DNA of 64,000 bases from Isoetes taiwanensis (GCA_021234155.1 JAJEKV010000028.1:14064168-14128167); one strand, 5' to 3'. Numbered from the stretch's first letter, positions 1-10,755 are shown. A program made the numbers and translations. Notes: generated by a model from the sequence alone, not told the origin.

Positions 1-427
1 AAACACGTATGGAGTACTAAAACTATATACATTGCTGACAGATATCCAACATATTGGAACCTCTTTATGAGCTTGATCACCTCGCTAAGAAGGATTTAAT
101 AATAGGATAACCGTCGACCATGTATACCACGAGTACCTCCACAGCCTAAGGAATAATCCGACCAAATGAAGGGAAGCAATCTAATAAGTCCGGCCAACTT
201 CTTAGATGGCATCAACTCAAAGGTGGGACTATTTCAAGAGGGCAATAATTGAGAAAGGGGAGATCCTAGAGTATAGATTAGATCTAAAACAAGAATAATT
301 ATTTAATTACATAGTTTTTATGTGTTCCCAAAGGTAAGGTCATGCTTACTCAACTTGTGGCCATAGGATTTATGTAAGTAGTTCTTTAACTTGTAACTTT
401 GCACCTCCTAGATGGCGGACATCTTTA
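1..427. other. Intergenic or element flank, no gene seen
   Basis: No reading frame with family resemblance is visible. The stretch is AT-rich with short transcribed-looking words and ends at a five-base microsatellite marking the neighbouring LINE. It may be the severed upstream part of the chromovirus found after 3836, because the LINE sits between them, but I see no gag motif to prove it. Confidence 0.35.
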
Positions 428-455
428 AGAATAGAATAGAATAGAATAGAATAGA
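428..455. repeat. (TAGAA)n microsatellite at LINE 3' end
   Basis: Five tandem copies of AATAG are visible. On the minus strand this is a CTATT tail about 75 bases past the last recognisable LINE codons, which suggests the 3' tail of the minus-strand LINE rather than a random microsatellite. Some LINE lineages end in such short repeats instead of poly(A); that link is inference. Confidence 0.6.
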
Positions 456-529
456 TTTTAGCGTCCATGGAGACCAATTGGCCTATGGGACCCAAACAAA
501 GAAGAGAGCAGCAAGCGTATTACTGACAG

Positions 530-897
530 GATTAAAAAACCCCCGCCCCGAAGGGTTTTCGAGGGAAAAACCTTAGCAGTAATAAGTATGCTGGCACGCT
601 GTACAATTGTATAGGACAGTTCAATACCGTCCCATAGGACACAAATGAGTTCGTGCATCCATAATCTCCTGGAGGTATGACCCCAACAAACCCACTGACG
701 CCGTAGCCAATAACTGATGCAACGGCTGGCCAGGCACTAGTAATCGAACATATCGCTCTCGGATATGGGCAAATCTTGAGCAAGACCTGGAGAGCATGAC
801 ATTCATCCTCAATGGCTCGGGTGACAACACAGCGGCAAAGCCTTTGCTCGTGCTTCCCGAGCCCAACACCTGCTTTCAATGCGGAGGCGATGTGCAC
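530..897 (-). pseudogene. LINE ORF2 C-terminal Cys/His region
   Basis: Two overlapping minus-strand frames contain matching pieces of one domain: a QRLCRCVVTRAIEDECH segment in one and a CSRFAHIRERYVRLL segment in the other. The pattern (paired cysteines, then E-D-E-C-H, then a C-x-R-F-x-x-I-R-x-R stretch) is that of the zinc-binding tail following the RT in many plant LINEs. A single frameshift near 780-800 separates the two pieces. Confidence 0.65.
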
Positions 898-1152
898 CCG
901 CGGCGAATGGAAGCTATAAGTCCGCGCTTCTTCATGGGCATTTGGGTGTATAAATCTTGGTGTGGGCCTCTTGTGAGCCTAGGATTGACTTGCTACCGAT
1001 AGTGTGCCAGCCTTTAACGCGGCGTCAAAAGCATCTCGCATCCCGAGCTTGCAAAGGAAAGTAGCATCTAGGTACAGCTTAAGTGCCTTGCGATCTTTCT
1101 TTGTCCTGACCTGGATGCATCTGTTTGCCTGGACACCTCAGCGTGAGAACCA

Positions 1153-2845
1153 CTAAGCTTGCTTGTCTTTCCAGCAGGATTTCAGACGTTGGGGACCCAT
1201 CACCATGGCCAAAGTAAGGTGGGGCAAGCGTGTATCAGCCATAGCGACCACCTTTTGGAAGTAAACGATATGGCGTTCCAATGCAGCCCGTTGAAGGGGT
1301 AGAAAGCCTGTCTCCTGGAGTAGGATCTGGTATGGAACTGTGGTCTTCACCCCCAAAGCCCGTGCCAAGAAGGCCTTCTGCACCTGCTCGAGGTCATTCC
1401 AGGTGTTGAGGGATATCACCGGACCCCACACTTCTGCCCCTATACAAAGGTCCGCTCCCAAAGGCCCCCAAATGTGTGTGACTGGTGGCCCTAGGCATAC
1501 AACTCTACCTTGTGGCTGTTGTTTTGCATGGCATATAGTGCTTTCCAACCCGCCGTGAACGCAACCTGATGGCAGCATCCCAATGGGTGGTAGTTGAGAA
1601 CTCGATCCCCAAGTACTTGTAGGTCGGAGCCACCTCTACCTCTTTGTCCCCGGTAAGTGAATGAGGGAAGCCTTTGGCTGACGGGATGATGCAACTAGCA
1701 AAGACCCTAGTTTTGGCCAAGTTAACTTCGCATACCGCTGAATTGGCAAAAGTGTCAAGAGCATCCAGGTGACGTTGCATGTCCTCTGGAGTATAGGCCA
1801 GGAGGTTGACATCGTCCGCATATATGAGTTGCCGGATTGTGTGATATATTAGATGTGCACCCGCACCTCCATGCTCAGAGAGCCAATCTTCTAGTTGATC
1901 AATGTATAGGCCAAAGAGTGTGGGGAAGAGGGGCAACCCCGACGCGACCCAATGCTACCGACAACGGCCGTGGCCGACGATGTGATACGGCCTGAGCATG
2001 CCTCGTATAAATTATATACTGCATTCTGCAAGTCAAAGGGGGTCCCCAGCTGCCGCAATCTATCCCATAGCTTGTCGCGGGGCACTGTGTCAAAAGCCTT
2101 TGCAAAATCCACGAAAACAAAGAGCATGTGTTCGCGCGGGCGATTCCTCGCTATCCTCAATCAATGTGCGCAGAGTGAAGATATGATCAATGGTGGAGGA
2201 TCGGGCCGAAACCCGCCTGTGGTAAGAGCTCGCATATCCGCTTCCTCTGCCCCCATATTGTCACCATTGCTCAAGGATGCCAGCCAACAGTTTTGCAAAG
2301 AGAGAGCTGACCATAATAGTACGGTAGTTGGCCGGGAATTGAGGGTCCCCTGCTTTGTATATGGGCACAACTCTACTAGTGGTCCATTGAAGACCCCGAC
2401 CATAATAGTACGGTAGTTTGGTCGAATTGAGGGTCCCCTGCTTTGTATATGGGCACAACTCTACTAGTGGTCCATTGTCGCCGCTCAAGGATGCCACCAA
2501 CGCTTTGCAAAGAGAGAGTCTGACCATAATAGTACGGTAGTTGGCCGGGAATTGAGGGTCCCCTGCTTTGTATATGGGCACAACTCTACTAGTGGTCCAT
2601 TGCATGCCATCTAAATCTGCTGCCTTCCCATTAGCTAGACGTTGTAAGCCCATGATGACGTCCCCCTCTGTGATAACCAGAGCCATGCCTATCTGTGGAG
2701 GTACTGGTGTCCGGCCCCCGAGCAGGTCGTAAAGCTGTTGCAAGTACTGCACCCATTGCTCCAAGGTGATGTTCCCTGTGGGCTGTGCAGGCTTGCTCAA
2801 GACCCTTCTCCAGAATGTCCTGTGGTGCCGATCCGGGGAGACCAA
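1153..2845 (-). pseudogene. LINE reverse transcriptase, frameshifted, with internal triplication
   Basis: Reverse transcriptase blocks are spread over several frames: VVPIYKAGDPQFPANYR (finger block, present three times at 2270-2602), FVDFAKAFDTVPRD near 2130-2080 (the first catalytic Asp), and IYADDVNLLAY near 1830-1795, the YADD active site. The thumb-side region with VNLAKTRVFA follows, then the ALERHIVYF stretch around 1280. Catalytic residues survive but at least four frame changes separate the blocks, so no functional enzyme can be made. It would copy the element RNA at the nicked target. Confidence 0.85.
2270..2602. repeat. Triplicated 80-120 bp block inside LINE RT
   Basis: An 80-81 bp block starting GACCATAATAGTACGG occurs at 2309-2389, 2398-2477 and 2522-2602. 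The first and third copies also share about 40 bp of upstream sequence containing TTTGCAAAGAGAGAG. The copies are nearly identical, so the triplication is much younger than the decay of the element. Confidence 0.9.
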
Positions 2846-3168
2846 ACATCGGGTTCTTGATGCTCACGCGAGGTATCCGCCTTCTTGTTCTTGAGAAAGA
2901 GCCAGATTGACCGACGGCCTGTGGGCGGGAGGTGGGATCAGTGACTTGCCGGAGTGTGCGTTTGAGCTCCCGACACTCATCGTCAAACCATCTGTTGCGG
3001 GGGAAGGTCGTAGTGCTCGAGGTTTGCCGTGAGTGGCCTCTCCCAAAGCATCTTTCAGCAGCTATCAGAAGCAGGTGAGTCAGCTGAGCAGATTGCTTTT
3101 GAAGTGTGGGGAGTTGCAGCAGTCCCGCCAGATCATGCTCAAGCAGCTGGACATAGGTCCCTGCACGG

Positions 3169-3822
3169 TCATAATCCAGGCACCCGGTGTCTTGAGGCAG
3201 TAGATGCACGGGGAGCCTCCCAATGGAGAAGCATGAACAGGGGCCGGTGGTCCGAGTCCACTTCCTTGTCCCGGGTGTCTGTTCCGATGGAGAAATGAGT
3301 AACCAGGTGCAGATCCCGTTCCTCAACCAGGAGATAATCCACCACACTGGAGTCGCCCCCTTGATTCTCCTGTCTACAAGTGCAACAGCTGGAAGACGGC
3401 CATTGTGCCAACCCAGTACAAATAACCAGGTCAAAGATACTACCCAGCAACAACAACTGCCTGCCATAGCGTGAAATATGGCTGTCGTCTGACACCCTTG
3501 ACCAAGCTGCCTCTGCGGGGTTCAACTGCAAGACGTCCTCTGCCAGGGGCTCAAATTTTGGAACCTGCTCGGCTCCTGTGCGTGCATTAAAGTCGCCAAG
3601 CAATATAACCCTGTCCAACTGTTTGTGCTGCTGTATGTCATCATATAGATCGACATAGGGCTCCAATCGATCCACATCCGAATGAGTGTTATAAAAGTTG
3701 CTCTCGGCATGTGGAAAGTAGCATGCCGCTATGAGAAGAGTGGCGCCACTGTCATGCTGCACGCGCACCCACAAGTAGCGATTGTACCTGTCTGTTTTGT
3801 GCAACGAGACTGAGTGCCTCAA
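3169..3822 (-). pseudogene. LINE endonuclease domain (EEP/APE-like)
   Basis: An open stretch of 217 codons with the signature of the exonuclease-endonuclease-phosphatase fold. The LLGDFNARTG motif sits near residues 73-82, an SVVDYLL block near 157-163, and DSDHRPLF near 188-195, supplying the catalytic Asp, Asn, Asp and His of this family. In LINEs this domain nicks target DNA to prime reverse transcription. The N-terminal third with the first metal-binding residues is absent, and the reading frame continues only through a frameshift into the frame of 3467-2631. The start codon of the open stretch is not the protein start. Confidence 0.8.
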
Positions 3823-3889
3823 GGTTGCACGGTAGTAGCAAGACTCTTAAGTCTAAATCTAGGCCAATAATTCTGGCAAGGCCGAGTAA

Positions 3890-4900
3890 TTAGCAGCACC
3901 AACGGAACAAGAGTCACGTTCGACATCAACCTTAAGCGGAGCAAAGTAGAGCATCGGCACCAACTTATGTACATTGGCAACTATGACCTCATAATAGACA
4001 TGCAATATTAAAGCCGGCTAAGGCAATAATTGGTTATCATAAGCAAGAGATATTTATCCCAGCACCAAAGGGCAAGTACCTTATAATTTAAGTTAAGGAA
4101 GTAATTTCAATCGTGCAATGCATGTCAGTAAAGCAATTACTTAAGTGTATCATGAGGAATGAGGTCGTACATACTTAAGCTACAAGTCGTCGACCCCGAC
4201 CACAAGAGTGAGTAAGAAGGAAGATGCTACTTCGGAACAGTTGCCTCGACCAATTGCTAAGTTAATCAAGAAGTCCCATGATATACCTTGTGATGAAGAG
4301 AGCTTTTGCCCTATAGAGGCATAGAGCCTGAAATCACTCTTGCACCAGATGCAGAGCCGGCCAGCAAAGCTCTCTATAGAATGAGCACTTCTGAGCTATC
4401 AGAGCTCAAGAAACAGTTGTAAGAGTTGATCAACTTGCGGATCCTTTCGGCCAGGATGGAAGTCTAAAGATGTATATCAACCATTGGCATCTCAACAACC
4501 AAACGACATAATGGATCAGCCCCAAGAAGCAAGATTCTTCTACAAAATTGTCTTAAGGTCGGGCAATCATCAAATAAGGATGAAGGGGGAAGATAGTTAT
4601 AAGACTCCTTTAGAACATGGTATAAGCACTATGAGTTCACAGTGATGCCCTTGAGTCTATCGAATGCTCCACCAACTTTTATGCACTTGAGGAACGACAT
4701 CTTCGAAGATTCCTTGGATGAGTTCATCATCAATTTTCTTCGAAGACATCGTGATCTACAGCAAATCAATGGAAGAGCATGCAGCCCATTTGAGGAAAGC
4801 CGTGAAGAAGCTAAGACATTGCCACGTATTGGCAAGCTTTTGAAGCATCATTTTGCTATGACATCTCCACTTCGGCAAGTGAATTCGGGAAGAAGATAGA
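3890..4900 (+). pseudogene. Chromovirus protease end and reverse transcriptase
   Basis: Around 3915-4005 a frame reads VTFDINLKRS then MYIGNYDLIIDM, which matches the linker after a gypsy aspartic protease. Around 4345-4425 the RT entry block reads APDAEPASKALYRM then SELSELKKQL. EFTVMPLSLSNAPPTFM lies at about 4634-4684. The active-site region near 4737-4765 reads FEDIVIYSK in a shifted frame, where the family normally has an Asp-Asp pair: the first Asp codon is now Glu. RNase H is not recognisable. Non-functional. Confidence 0.8.
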
Positions 4901-5079
4901 AGAAGCCATCTCCTCCAACATGTAGTTCAAGCATATATGGGCTAGTCTTTGCAAGAGTGCGAGGAAGGATTAAGAAAGAGAAACCTTCAAATATTTTAAA
5001 AAGGAAGGCAACCTTTAATATCAAAGAACAACTATGCGTACTTAAAGCATAAGGAGTAAGGAAAATCTTCCATGACACG

Positions 5080-5690
5080 CATAATAGCCCTATTTTCGGC
5101 CATGCAAAATCTATAAAGGCCTACTTCAAGATTAAAAGTAGCTACTTCTGGCCGGGCATGAAGAAGCATATAGTCAGGTATATCCAAGAATGTCAGTTGT
5201 GTCAGCAGACAAAGGCAGAACAACTTCGAATTCCAGGAGTTTTGGGAACCTTGGGCGGTGCCAGATGCCAAGTGGAAAGTCATCAACATGGATTTCATAG
5301 CGGGCCTTCCAAGGACAACAAGAAGCTTTGAAGCCTTGATGGTTGTGGTAGATAAGTCATCAAAAAGGGCACACAGCCGTGTTGTCTACATAAGAGTTTT
5401 TTATAGGTTGCATGGAATGCACAGGGCAATCATCACCAATAGAGATCCAAAGTTCTTTTGCGCCTTTTAGCAAGACTTCCTCAATACGATCTACACCAAC
5501 TTGTGGGTGAGTTTTTCTTTTCATTCGCAGTCAATGGGCAAATGGAGTGCACCAACAAAATTTTGGAGACATGTTGAGAAACTATTATTGGAACAAGCAA
5601 TCCAAATGGGCCGATTACATCCACCTGGTCAAGTTACGTACAATAATATGAAGCAAGAGTCATCGAAGATGTCTCCCCCATGATCAGTTA
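5080..5690 (+). pseudogene. Chromovirus integrase
   Basis: The zinc-binding N-terminal region shows SSYFWPGMKKHIVRYIQ followed by CQLCQQTKAEQ near 5140-5225, with an upstream His residue. The catalytic core follows in another frame: KVINMDFIAGLP (first Asp, near 5277-5312), ITNRDPKFF (second Asp, near 5435-5460), and a shifted frame near 5530-5575 with GQMECTNKILEDM supplying the Glu. At least three frame changes and a stop at 5468 break it. Confidence 0.85.
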
Positions 5691-5887
5691 TAGTTATCAA
5701 TGCTTGACCCCAGTTAGGTGGCATAACCTAGTGCCCAAGGTGGAAGTTTGTCAATAATGACAGCAGATATACTGCAGCTTGTAGTGGAAGTACGAGAATG
5801 TCTTCAAACAACATGGGCACATCAGAAGAGTCTAGCAGATAGACATAAAAACTCCTCGAGAGTTTGTTTTGTTGTGAGAGATAAAGT

Positions 5888-6361
5888 TTGGCTCAAGTAA
5901 AGGTCAAGCAAGTGAAGCTTCGCATCGGCAATTGTAAGAATCTTGCTCCTAGGTGGGCAGGACCCTTCAAGATTTTGGAGCGAGTAGGGAGCCAGACCTA
6001 TAAGCTCGACTTGTCTGCACATCTTAAAGTGCATAAGGACTTTCATGTGAGCCTATTAAAAAGGCACAACCCAAACCCGAAGGAGGTTTTGGATACTCCA
6101 ACTTTGTTGGAGATGATGGAGAAACAAGTCGAAATAGTGCCCGAGTTAATCCTCGGCAAGGCATTCAAGAAGACGAGAAAGTCTCAATTCCTCCAATATT
6201 TGGTCAAGTGGAAGCACTTGCCTATGGAAGACGCAAATTGGGTATTGAAACAGGATCTAGAGAAGCAATACCCGGACTTTATGAAGGAGTTCGACAGCCG
6301 AGTCATCTCCGAGCTGGTCGGACGCCGACTTGCCAGATGCTTAGTTAAGTGTATGTCTTAG
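5888..6361 (+). CDS. Integrase C-terminus with chromodomain (fragment)
   Basis: This 157-codon open frame is the longest intact piece of the chromovirus. Its first 60 residues carry the GPY/F-type module (RWAGPFKILERVGSQTYKL). Residues about 95-140 form a chromodomain: FLQYLVKWKHLPMEDANWV is the core with the aromatic positions that read methylated histone tails in this class of element, which is thought to steer integration into heterochromatin. The first methionine is not the protein start; this is the tail of a longer polyprotein. It is preserved as an open frame but isolated by upstream breaks. Confidence 0.85.
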   Translation: MAQVKVKQVKLRIGNCKNLAPRWAGPFKILERVGSQTYKLDLSAHLKVHKDFHVSLLKRHNPNPKEVLDTPTLLEMMEKQVEIVPELILGKAFKKTRKSQFLQYLVKWKHLPMEDANWVLKQDLEKQYPDFMKEFDSRVISELVGRRLARCLVKCMS

Positions 6362-6430
6362 TATAGCTTTAGTAAGGCATATGCATTCAAGCTAGCAGAA
6401 TGCATATGCCAAAGTTTTGGAAGTGTAGGC

Positions 6431-6740
6431 GATGATGAGATACGCTTTAAAGGCATTCTCTAGGCCAGCACGCACCAAGAGTGCGCATGACCAGAAGGGT
6501 CATGTGAGAGGAAGAGCGGCATGGTGGGCGATGATGAGATACGCTCTAAAGGCATTCTCTAGGCCACCACGCACTAAAGTCTTGCATGACCAAAAGGGTC
6601 ATGTGAGAGGAAGAGCGGCATGGTGGGCGATGATGAGATACGCTCTAAAGGCATTCTCTAGGCCACCACGCAATAAGAGTGCGCATGACCAGGAGGGTCA
6701 TGTGAGAGGAAGAGTGGCATGGTGGGCGATGATGAGACCA
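6431..6740 (+). repeat. 99-bp tandem repeat, three copies plus a partial fourth
   Basis: GATGATGAGATACGCT recurs at 6431, 6530 and 6629, with a degenerate start at 6728, giving an exact 99-bp period. Because 99 is divisible by three the array stays open in one frame for 106 codons, but that peptide has no family resemblance and lies after the pol stop codon. Copies 2 and 3 are nearly identical. Confidence 0.95.
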
Positions 6741-7289
6741 TCATTCGGATGATCTCTATGCCACGATGCAGAGCACGTGCACCTGACCATAGGGGGGTCA
6801 TGGTGAGGATGAGTGATCATGCGCGATGATGGGATCGTGAGACGTTCCCTAGCTTAAACCCTCAGGGGCATGAGGCACTGCGGGTGTACTCGATCAAGGG
6901 GGTCGTGTACAAGGTAGCACCCGATCGTGGGCAATGATAGGATCATCTTAAATGATCCTTAAGCTCAAATCCTTATAGGGCCATGATCGAGTGCAAGGTA
7001 GTAGGGTAACCTTGAGCTAGTAGTTCGGCTCAAGGAGGTAATTAGGGGGGTGGTCCCCTAAAACCACAAACTTATTAACTTAACGTAATGTGCTACTTAT
7101 GCAGGCCAGCGAAGGGAAGCATGAAGGAGGGAGCACATTACGAGAAGACAGGAGTCATAGATTTTAGACTTAACTATGAACTCCTAAATTTGTTGTAATA
7201 ATATATTATATGTGTATACTTTTATATAATATAATAATAGTTGTTATAGCTATATAATTTTGTATAACTTATAAATACAAGAAATTTAT
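6741..7289 (+). other. Post-pol region with hairpins and promoter-like AT-rich stretch
   Basis: No gene. It begins with decayed relatives of the 99-bp unit, then has an inverted pair TTAGGGG/CCCCTAA around 7041-7061 next to a purine run, and another pair (AGGAGT..CTATG / CATAG..ACTCCT) near 7148-7187. The AT-rich stretch 7195-7280 includes TATAAATA near 7270. Together these resemble a polypurine tract followed by part of a 3' LTR, but I could not find a second copy to prove LTR borders. Confidence 0.35.
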
Positions 7290-7307
7290 CGCGGCGGCGC
7301 CGCCGCG
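7290..7307. repeat. 18-bp perfect GC palindrome
   Basis: CGCGGCGGCGCCGCCGCG reads the same on both strands, inside otherwise AT-rich DNA. It is flanked by GAAAT (7281) and ATTTC (7311), which extends the inverted symmetry. The core ATCGCGGCGGCGCC recurs near 59867. Confidence 0.95.
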
Positions 7308-7310
7308 AAC

Positions 7311-8021
7311 ATTTCTTTTTACCAACTTAATGTTAGTTCTAAACCCAAGTATTATGGAGGGCATTTCAAGATGAAATTTTTCAGAACGCCTAAATTTTTG
7401 TTCCATGGCTTCTTAAAAGGAACAACATTATTTGCACTATGCCCTACATGACAGTAAAGGGTATTCAAACTGCATTGCAACAAGGTGCTTTGTTGGTGTT
7501 ATTCTGAATTGAAAGGATAGATGCATATATACATTGGGTATATATATGAAATGAAAGTTCCATGTCGCCTATACATGGTTATCAACATTTTAGAAAATTT
7601 TACCCATGTATATAATTCCTTATGCAATTTTACTATGAGAAACTGTTGAGCACTCTAGATATGAGGGATGCTCATAACATGGTCCATGATTCAAAAAATT
7701 AGTTTAAGTTTTGTCATGATTTGCCCTACGAGACGCTGGAATTTCTTACGTGGGCGGTGACTTTCATTGGATACGGTAATATTTTGTCAAATGTTGCCCC
7801 TATAGTGCGACAAACATTGCTAAGCCTTTTAACAAAATGGTGAATTAATATTCTTTTGCAATACAACTATGTAGTACTTTAAGAACTATCTACTTTTATG
7901 TTGGTGGCTTATTCATATTAGCATCTTTGCATGCATGGCTTTTGAGCTTCCTTTAGGATGTGCACAAGCGCAGGTATAGCCACGTATAACATGCAACCCA
8001 TGTATACATCTGGTGCACTTA
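7311..8021. other. No gene seen
   Basis: AT-rich sequence with stops in all frames. Nothing with domain resemblance and no sharp repeat. Confidence 0.5.
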
Positions 8022-8150
8022 GTTCAATAGTTTTATTAGTGGTTTTAGATTCTTTCTTCCATAGTTTTACTAGTGGCCTTGCTTTCTTCAATAGTTTTAC
8101 TAGTGGGCTTAGATCCTTTCTTCAATAGTTTTACTAGTGGCCTTACTTTT
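8022..8150. repeat. Degenerate tandem repeat around CAATAGTTTTACTAGTGG
   Basis: Four copies of a 35-45 bp unit built on TCAATAGTTTTACTAGTGG with alternating TTAGATTCTTTCTT spacers. Copy spacing is irregular, so it is an old minisatellite-like array. Confidence 0.8.
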
Positions 8151-10485
8151 TGCAACTGAGTAGCACCCAAAGGATTATTTTTCCAAGTAACTAGAGCAAG
8201 GCTTTAGTTTTATGAGGTGTCATAGAGGTAAAGACTTGGTTTGAAGACGAACATGAATCAAGTTGTATGGTTTAAAAGGGTGTCAAGCTTGAACGCATAA
8301 TGAAATCATATTTAGAAGTGCATATATGTTGAAGGACATGTGTATGATTTAACGAAGCAAATATATAATGCTCAACCATTGCTAAAATAGCAGCAAATGT
8401 GAAGGGACACTACGCAGTGGCAAATATAGGCTTCTATTAGGATAGAGGAACTTCTATAACAATCTTCTAGTTTTCATGTAGCTTTTGTAAACAGCAATGG
8501 TATTTTTGCTTCCTGTTTATGATGTGCAAAAGCCCAAGCACACCTAGATATGCGTGCAGGTGCTTCTGAATTTGGGGTCTTTCAAATGTCTTCCTATGAG
8601 TGGTCTTGCATTTTAGAACTCAAAAATTAACCATATCACAAAGTGATCGAAGTGCCAACACATTACAAAATGCAAGATATACACTAAGGTTGTAATATCA
8701 ACTTATATTTCAACAACCTTCTATGCGATTATCATGGCAGAGACATGGTATAGATATATGTTCTAAGGGGCAGCCTCCTCCACACCTCTACAACAATAGT
8801 ATCGTGAATGCTGCCACATCCAGAATGTCACAAGCTTTTCCGAAACGAAGGTGCACGCACTACCTCTTTAGAGTATAATACGTTCTTTTGCTTTTTCTTT
8901 TTCTTCTTCAATTTGGGTGGTTGGAGAACCACCTTGATAGTCGCGTCAAAAACAAAATTTCTTCACATTACTCGCAAACCACACAATTATCTAATTTTAA
9001 GCAATGTACAATGTAACAATCAATTGGCATGAGCAAGAATATGTAGAAGAATATAAAGCATTCATGCCAATCTAACTTCTAAAACGTTAACTCATGTGAA
9101 AAAGTCTCACAAGGATATACATTGCCTTTTGAGTTGCATTCAATATAGAATGTTGCGCCAATTTGCTTCTTTAACTCTTAGCCTAGGAAGACACAAGTAT
9201 ATAAAAGCTAGATCTACAAATTCTCACAAAACAGAGTGCATATAAAAGCATACTACATCTCACTTGAAGAGTTGTTATGGCGAGGCACCGTGATGGTCTC
9301 AGAAAAAAACTTTATCATCTTGTAGATCCAAGATAATTTTGGTTTTAATATAAAGATCATCATTGTCACCTCTAGTGATTCATGGGTTTCTTACCTAATT
9401 TTGTACCTACAAAAATTATTGGAACAGATGGTGTGTAACAAAAAAAAAAAAGAAAAAACATAGTCTTAGAAGTCAAACTAAAGAAGCAAGCACAACCCTA
9501 TATAGTATCCTCATTGATGTAATATAAGTTGCATAAGCACCTTTTTTGAGATGTTCTCATAGCTAGCCTTGCTGATGAGAGAAAAAGCCAGGATTCCAAC
9601 CCAAACTAAGAGTAAATGCCCGCTTATCACAACTCGAGGCAAGTATGGTTCCACTATATACTGTGAAAAATAAACAAACAGGTTAATAACTGTGCAATGT
9701 ATAGAATAAACAAATACGTTAATAACTGCGCTAATCTATATCAACGCTGACTATGTGTAACTTGATGACATCTATTGCACAATATTTTATAAAGGAGACT
9801 CTCTGCTCTCTACTTCTGTAAAAATCAAATAGAGGATGCATTTATATAGGCAGGCAGCCTGTTTAAATCGTGGCCATATCATAACCAGGCACAAAATTTA
9901 GCAACCCACGGTAGAGAATCTAGCAATCCACAGTATTGAACCAAAACACCGCTGTACGTAGATTTATTTGTGTTTTCGCAGCAATGCAATCCACGAGACG
10001 AGATGAAATAAGCGTGCATTTAGTAAACACGCCCTTAAATTGGCAAGACTTGCCCTTGCCAATGTCAGTCATAAATTATAGAGCCAAAAACAAAGAAGTG
10101 TAAGCATCAACATGTTCATGAAGGTCTTTGGGTTGCTCTCATCCCAACTCAGCGACGTAGATAACCAGTGACAACTTCAACCTATGCAGAGGGAGTATAA
10201 CATAGTGACAAATTCAACCTATGCAGTGCACAAGGAGTAAAGCATTGACAACTAATCTATATTGCCTACAAAGGTTAACAACATAGGTAAAATCCAAGAT
10301 TTTGGCACAAACAAAACAAACCTTTTGAATGAATCAGAGACGAATTTGTGAAAGAAAACCTTTGTGCGCAAAAGTGGAAGGAAGTGAGGGAAACTTCTAG
10401 AGTACAACAATTTTGACCAAAGATATAATACGACCAAACCCAAATAGCCACTATGAACGTTGCCACTAGAGAGCTCAAAATCTAA
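8151..10485. other. No gene seen
   Basis: AT-rich, stop-dense DNA. Several open frames of 60-75 codons exist on both strands but are low-complexity or lack any recognisable motif. Short poly(A) and poly(T) runs occur (near 9440 and 8885). No RNA gene could be recognised by eye. Confidence 0.45.
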
Positions 10486-10545
10486 ATGCTGCTTCTAAGT
10501 TATACATACACAACAGATCCAGCAAGTCTCAAGCTTGTGTACACG

Positions 10546-10755
10546 ATGAGGGCCAGTGTCGCAGTTATATTGTTATTCCAGATCCTGGTAATACTTTCTG
10601 TGGCCAGGGTAGAGGGAAAGCTTCATCACAGCAAATCAAATTTGGCGAGCAAAAGGCACCTTTATGATCGTTGCTGTGGATGCTTCCCCGGAGAAGGCAT
10701 AGCAATGAATTTCGCACTAGAGCTGCATCATTGCCAGATAACTTGGCCGGTTTGA
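10546..10755 (+). CDS. Possible first exon of a secreted protein (hypothetical)
   Basis: From the ATG at 10546 the peptide begins MRASVAVILLFQILVILSVA, with a basic residue then a long hydrophobic run and an ARVEG stretch. That is a good signal-peptide profile with cleavage likely near residue 23. After it come basic and cysteine-rich residues (RHLYDRCCGCFPG). An earlier in-frame ATG at 10486 would put 20 polar residues ahead of the hydrophobic run. In a different frame, 10710-10785 reads SLPDNLAGLRNLIIPG, which looks like part of a leucine-rich repeat, so the gene may be a broken LRR protein. No product family is established. Confidence 0.3.
   Translation: MRASVAVILLFQILVILSVARVEGKLHHSKSNLASKRHLYDRCCGCFPGEGIAMNFALELHHCQITWPV

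Larger units (their letters stand above)
461..3835 (-). mobile_element. LINE (non-LTR retrotransposon), decayed, 5'-truncated
   Basis: Read on the minus strand the order is AP-type endonuclease (3822-3169), linker, reverse transcriptase (about 2845-1505), then a C-terminal cysteine/histidine region (about 897-530), the usual order of a LINE ORF2. The frame is broken many times, so the element is dead. No ORF1 is seen and the endonuclease lacks its N-terminal part, so the copy is 5'-truncated. Gypsy protease codons appear just beyond 3850 on the plus strand, suggesting this LINE inserted into the chromovirus. A related fragment lies at 58250-58700. Confidence 0.85.
3836..7310 (+). mobile_element. 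Ty3/gypsy chromovirus, 5'-truncated, decayed
   Basis: Plus-strand protease end, reverse transcriptase, integrase and chromodomain follow each other in the order of a chromovirus pol gene. Frames shift repeatedly and stops are common, except in the last 157 codons. Upstream parts (5' LTR, gag) are not seen; the LINE at 461-3835 occupies the position where gag would be. The region after the chromodomain holds a 99-bp tandem repeat and a promoter-like AT-rich stretch that may belong to a 3' LTR. Confidence 0.85.

Noticed and set aside
1952-2416. 154-codon plus-strand ORF
   Set aside because: Antisense to the LINE reverse transcriptase; it contains the triplicated block on the non-coding strand.
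6432-6752. 106-codon ORF with three 33-residue repeats
   Set aside because: It follows from the 99-bp DNA repeat after the chromovirus stop codon; kept as a repeat, not a protein.
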